This document shows, one piece after another, positions 63,082-64,000 of a stretch of DNA of 64,000 bases. The translations under genes were made by a program, and so were the position numbers. The notes beneath the pieces are model-generated. The model did no database searches. It was not told where the DNA came from and saw nothing but the letters and a program-made list of their open reading frames with translations. Source of the stretch: Microbacterium sp. zg-Y818 (GTDB taxonomy: Bacteria > Actinomycetota > Actinomycetes > Actinomycetales > Microbacteriaceae); contig NZ_CP126741.1 in NCBI RefSeq assembly GCF_030246905.1, positions 2,914,001-2,978,000 on the forward strand. The letters run 5' to 3'. The number at the start of each line of letters is the position of its first letter. Position 1 is the first letter of the stretch.

Positions 63082-64000
63082 GACGGCTCCTCGGGGGACG
63101 CGGCACGGGAAACGGCGGCGTCGACGAGCGAATCGGCGAGGCCCAGGTAGCCTGCCGGGTCGAGCAGCTGGGCGACGTCGAGGTCGGCCCCCGCGGCACC
63201 GGCGGCGGCCGTCACGAGGTCGGCGAGCGGCTCGCCGGCGCCGGCACGGGCGAGGAGATCGGCCGTGGCATCGGTCCCGAGCAGCGGCGTCAGCACCAGG
63301 GCCACCCGCTCAGCGAGGATGAGCCCCTCGGTCATCGCGAGGTTGCGCGCGGCGGCCGACGGGGCGATTCGCAGACCCGCGACGAGGCCGGCCGTGGTCG
63401 CGGCCGCACCGCGACCGAGCCGCAGCAGCTCGCGCAGCGCCGGCCACTCGGCATGCCACGCGCCGTCGGGGCGCTCATCGACCGCGAGCGCGGCGGCGGT
63501 GTGGAGCGTGGCGGACAGGTGCGGTGCCCGCAGCGCCGCCGAGCGCACCAGCACGGCGGCGGCCGGGTTGCGCTTGTGCGGCATGGCGCTGGATCCGCCG
63601 CCCGACCCTTCGGCGAGTTCGCCGATCTCCGTTCGGCTGAGGGTGACGACGTCGCCCGCGATCACGCCCAGCGCATCGGTGGCCTGCGTGAGCGCATCGC
63701 CGAGTTCGGTGACCGGCCACCGGGTGGTGTGCCAGGGGGCGTCGGGCGCGGCGAGGCCGAGTTCCGCCGCGAACGCGCCGGGGAGCCCGCTCGCCGCGGC
63801 GACACCGCCGACCTCGACGAACGAGGCGAGCGTGCCGCCGGCGCCCCCCAGCTGTGCGGGGAGCTCACCGAGCACGCCGGCGAGCCGTGACCGGGCGCGG
63901 GTGATGCCACCCAGCCATGTCGCAAGGCGCAACCCGATCGTCGTCGGCACGGCGTGCTGCCCGAGGGTGCGCGCGACGGCCACGTCGCCGCGGTGCGCGG
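63078..64000 (-). CDS. pcaB: 3-carboxy-cis,cis-muconate cycloisomerase, partial
   Basis: Enters from the right edge without a start in the window. The fumarase/lyase superfamily signature GSSAMPHKRNP is in place, and TLGQHAVPTTIGLRLATWL is typical of PcaB. About 307 residues are visible of the usual 450. It cyclises 3-carboxymuconate to 4-carboxymuconolactone. First visible gene of the operon B-D-C-I-J-F; pcaG/H are presumably further right. Confidence 0.93.
   Translation of the reverse strand, partial: AHRGDVAVARTLGQHAVPTTIGLRLATWLGGITRARSRLAGVLGELPAQLGGAGGTLASFVEVGGVAAASGLPGAFAAELGLAAPDAPWHTTRWPVTELGDALTQATDALGVIAGDVVTLSRTEIGELAEGSGGGSSAMPHKRNPAAAVLVRSAALRAPHLSATLHTAAALAVDERPDGAWHAEWPALRELLRLGRGAAATTAGLVAGLRIAPSAAARNLAMTEGLILAERVALVLTPLLGTDATADLLARAGAGEPLADLVTAAAGAAGADLDVAQLLDPAGYLGLADSLVDAAVSRAASPEEPS

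Overview
The window looks like a chromosomal segment of a high-GC actinobacterium, most likely Microbacteriaceae and close to Microbacterium. The reasons are very high GC in third codon positions, frequent GTG starts, long chains of genes sharing 4-base ATGA/GTGA overlaps, F420 enzymes, a coproporphyrin-type haem cluster with HemQ, and actinobacterial small membrane proteins. This is inference; there is no rRNA or other marker in the window.

Left part (1-16 kb): a J-domain protein with a NERD-like tail (partial), a 3-hydroxyisobutyryl-CoA hydrolase-like gene and a two-gene ABC exporter come first. An F420 operon follows, fbiC - flavin monooxygenase - F420-dependent dehydrogenase - cofC fused to a GNAT domain, with cofD further on at 15.0-16.0 kb. 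Between cofC and cofD lies an L-fucose-type oxidative pathway (mutarotase, aldo/keto reductase, fuconate dehydratase, SDR, FAH-family hydrolase), driven by overlapping divergent promoters with one shared palindromic operator. The CofH half of FbiC has no radical-SAM cysteine motif.

Haem block (16-26.4 kb): hemL, hemB, hemD, hemC, hemQ, three small membrane proteins, the porphyrinogen oxidase gene and hemE on the minus strand, divergent from hemA. Ferrochelatase is not in the window.

Accessory island (about 26.4-47.2 kb): this looks less GC-biased and is edged by mobile debris. On the left are a TnpB nuclease with an unusual N-terminal Cys/His repeat array, an HTH-PIN toxin-antitoxin pair and an IS3 remnant. 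On the right are a truncated Xre/ParS-type antitoxin, a truncated DDE transposase and a small zinc-ribbon ORF. The cargo is two catabolic modules. One is an IclR regulon (oxidoreductase, M20 hydrolase, RidA, metallo-beta-lactamase-fold hydrolase, fold-type II PLP enzyme) tied together by two near-identical operators. The other is a GntR/DasR-like sugar locus (ABC importer without ATPase, SIS protein, TIM-barrel isomerase, FGGY kinase, KDPG aldolase, PfkB kinase).

Right part (47-64 kb): a HhH-GPD protein, NfeD-flotillin, a membrane protein ending in a long inverted repeat, glycyl-tRNA synthetase, a DUF4870-like protein, an alpha-hydroxyacid oxidase, an N-acylamino acid racemase/OSBS with a GNAT partner, a drug-type MFS and a POT peptide transporter. 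The window ends in a tight protocatechuate/beta-ketoadipate operon pcaB-D-C-I-J-F (pcaB partial). No CRISPR array, tRNA or rRNA was seen.
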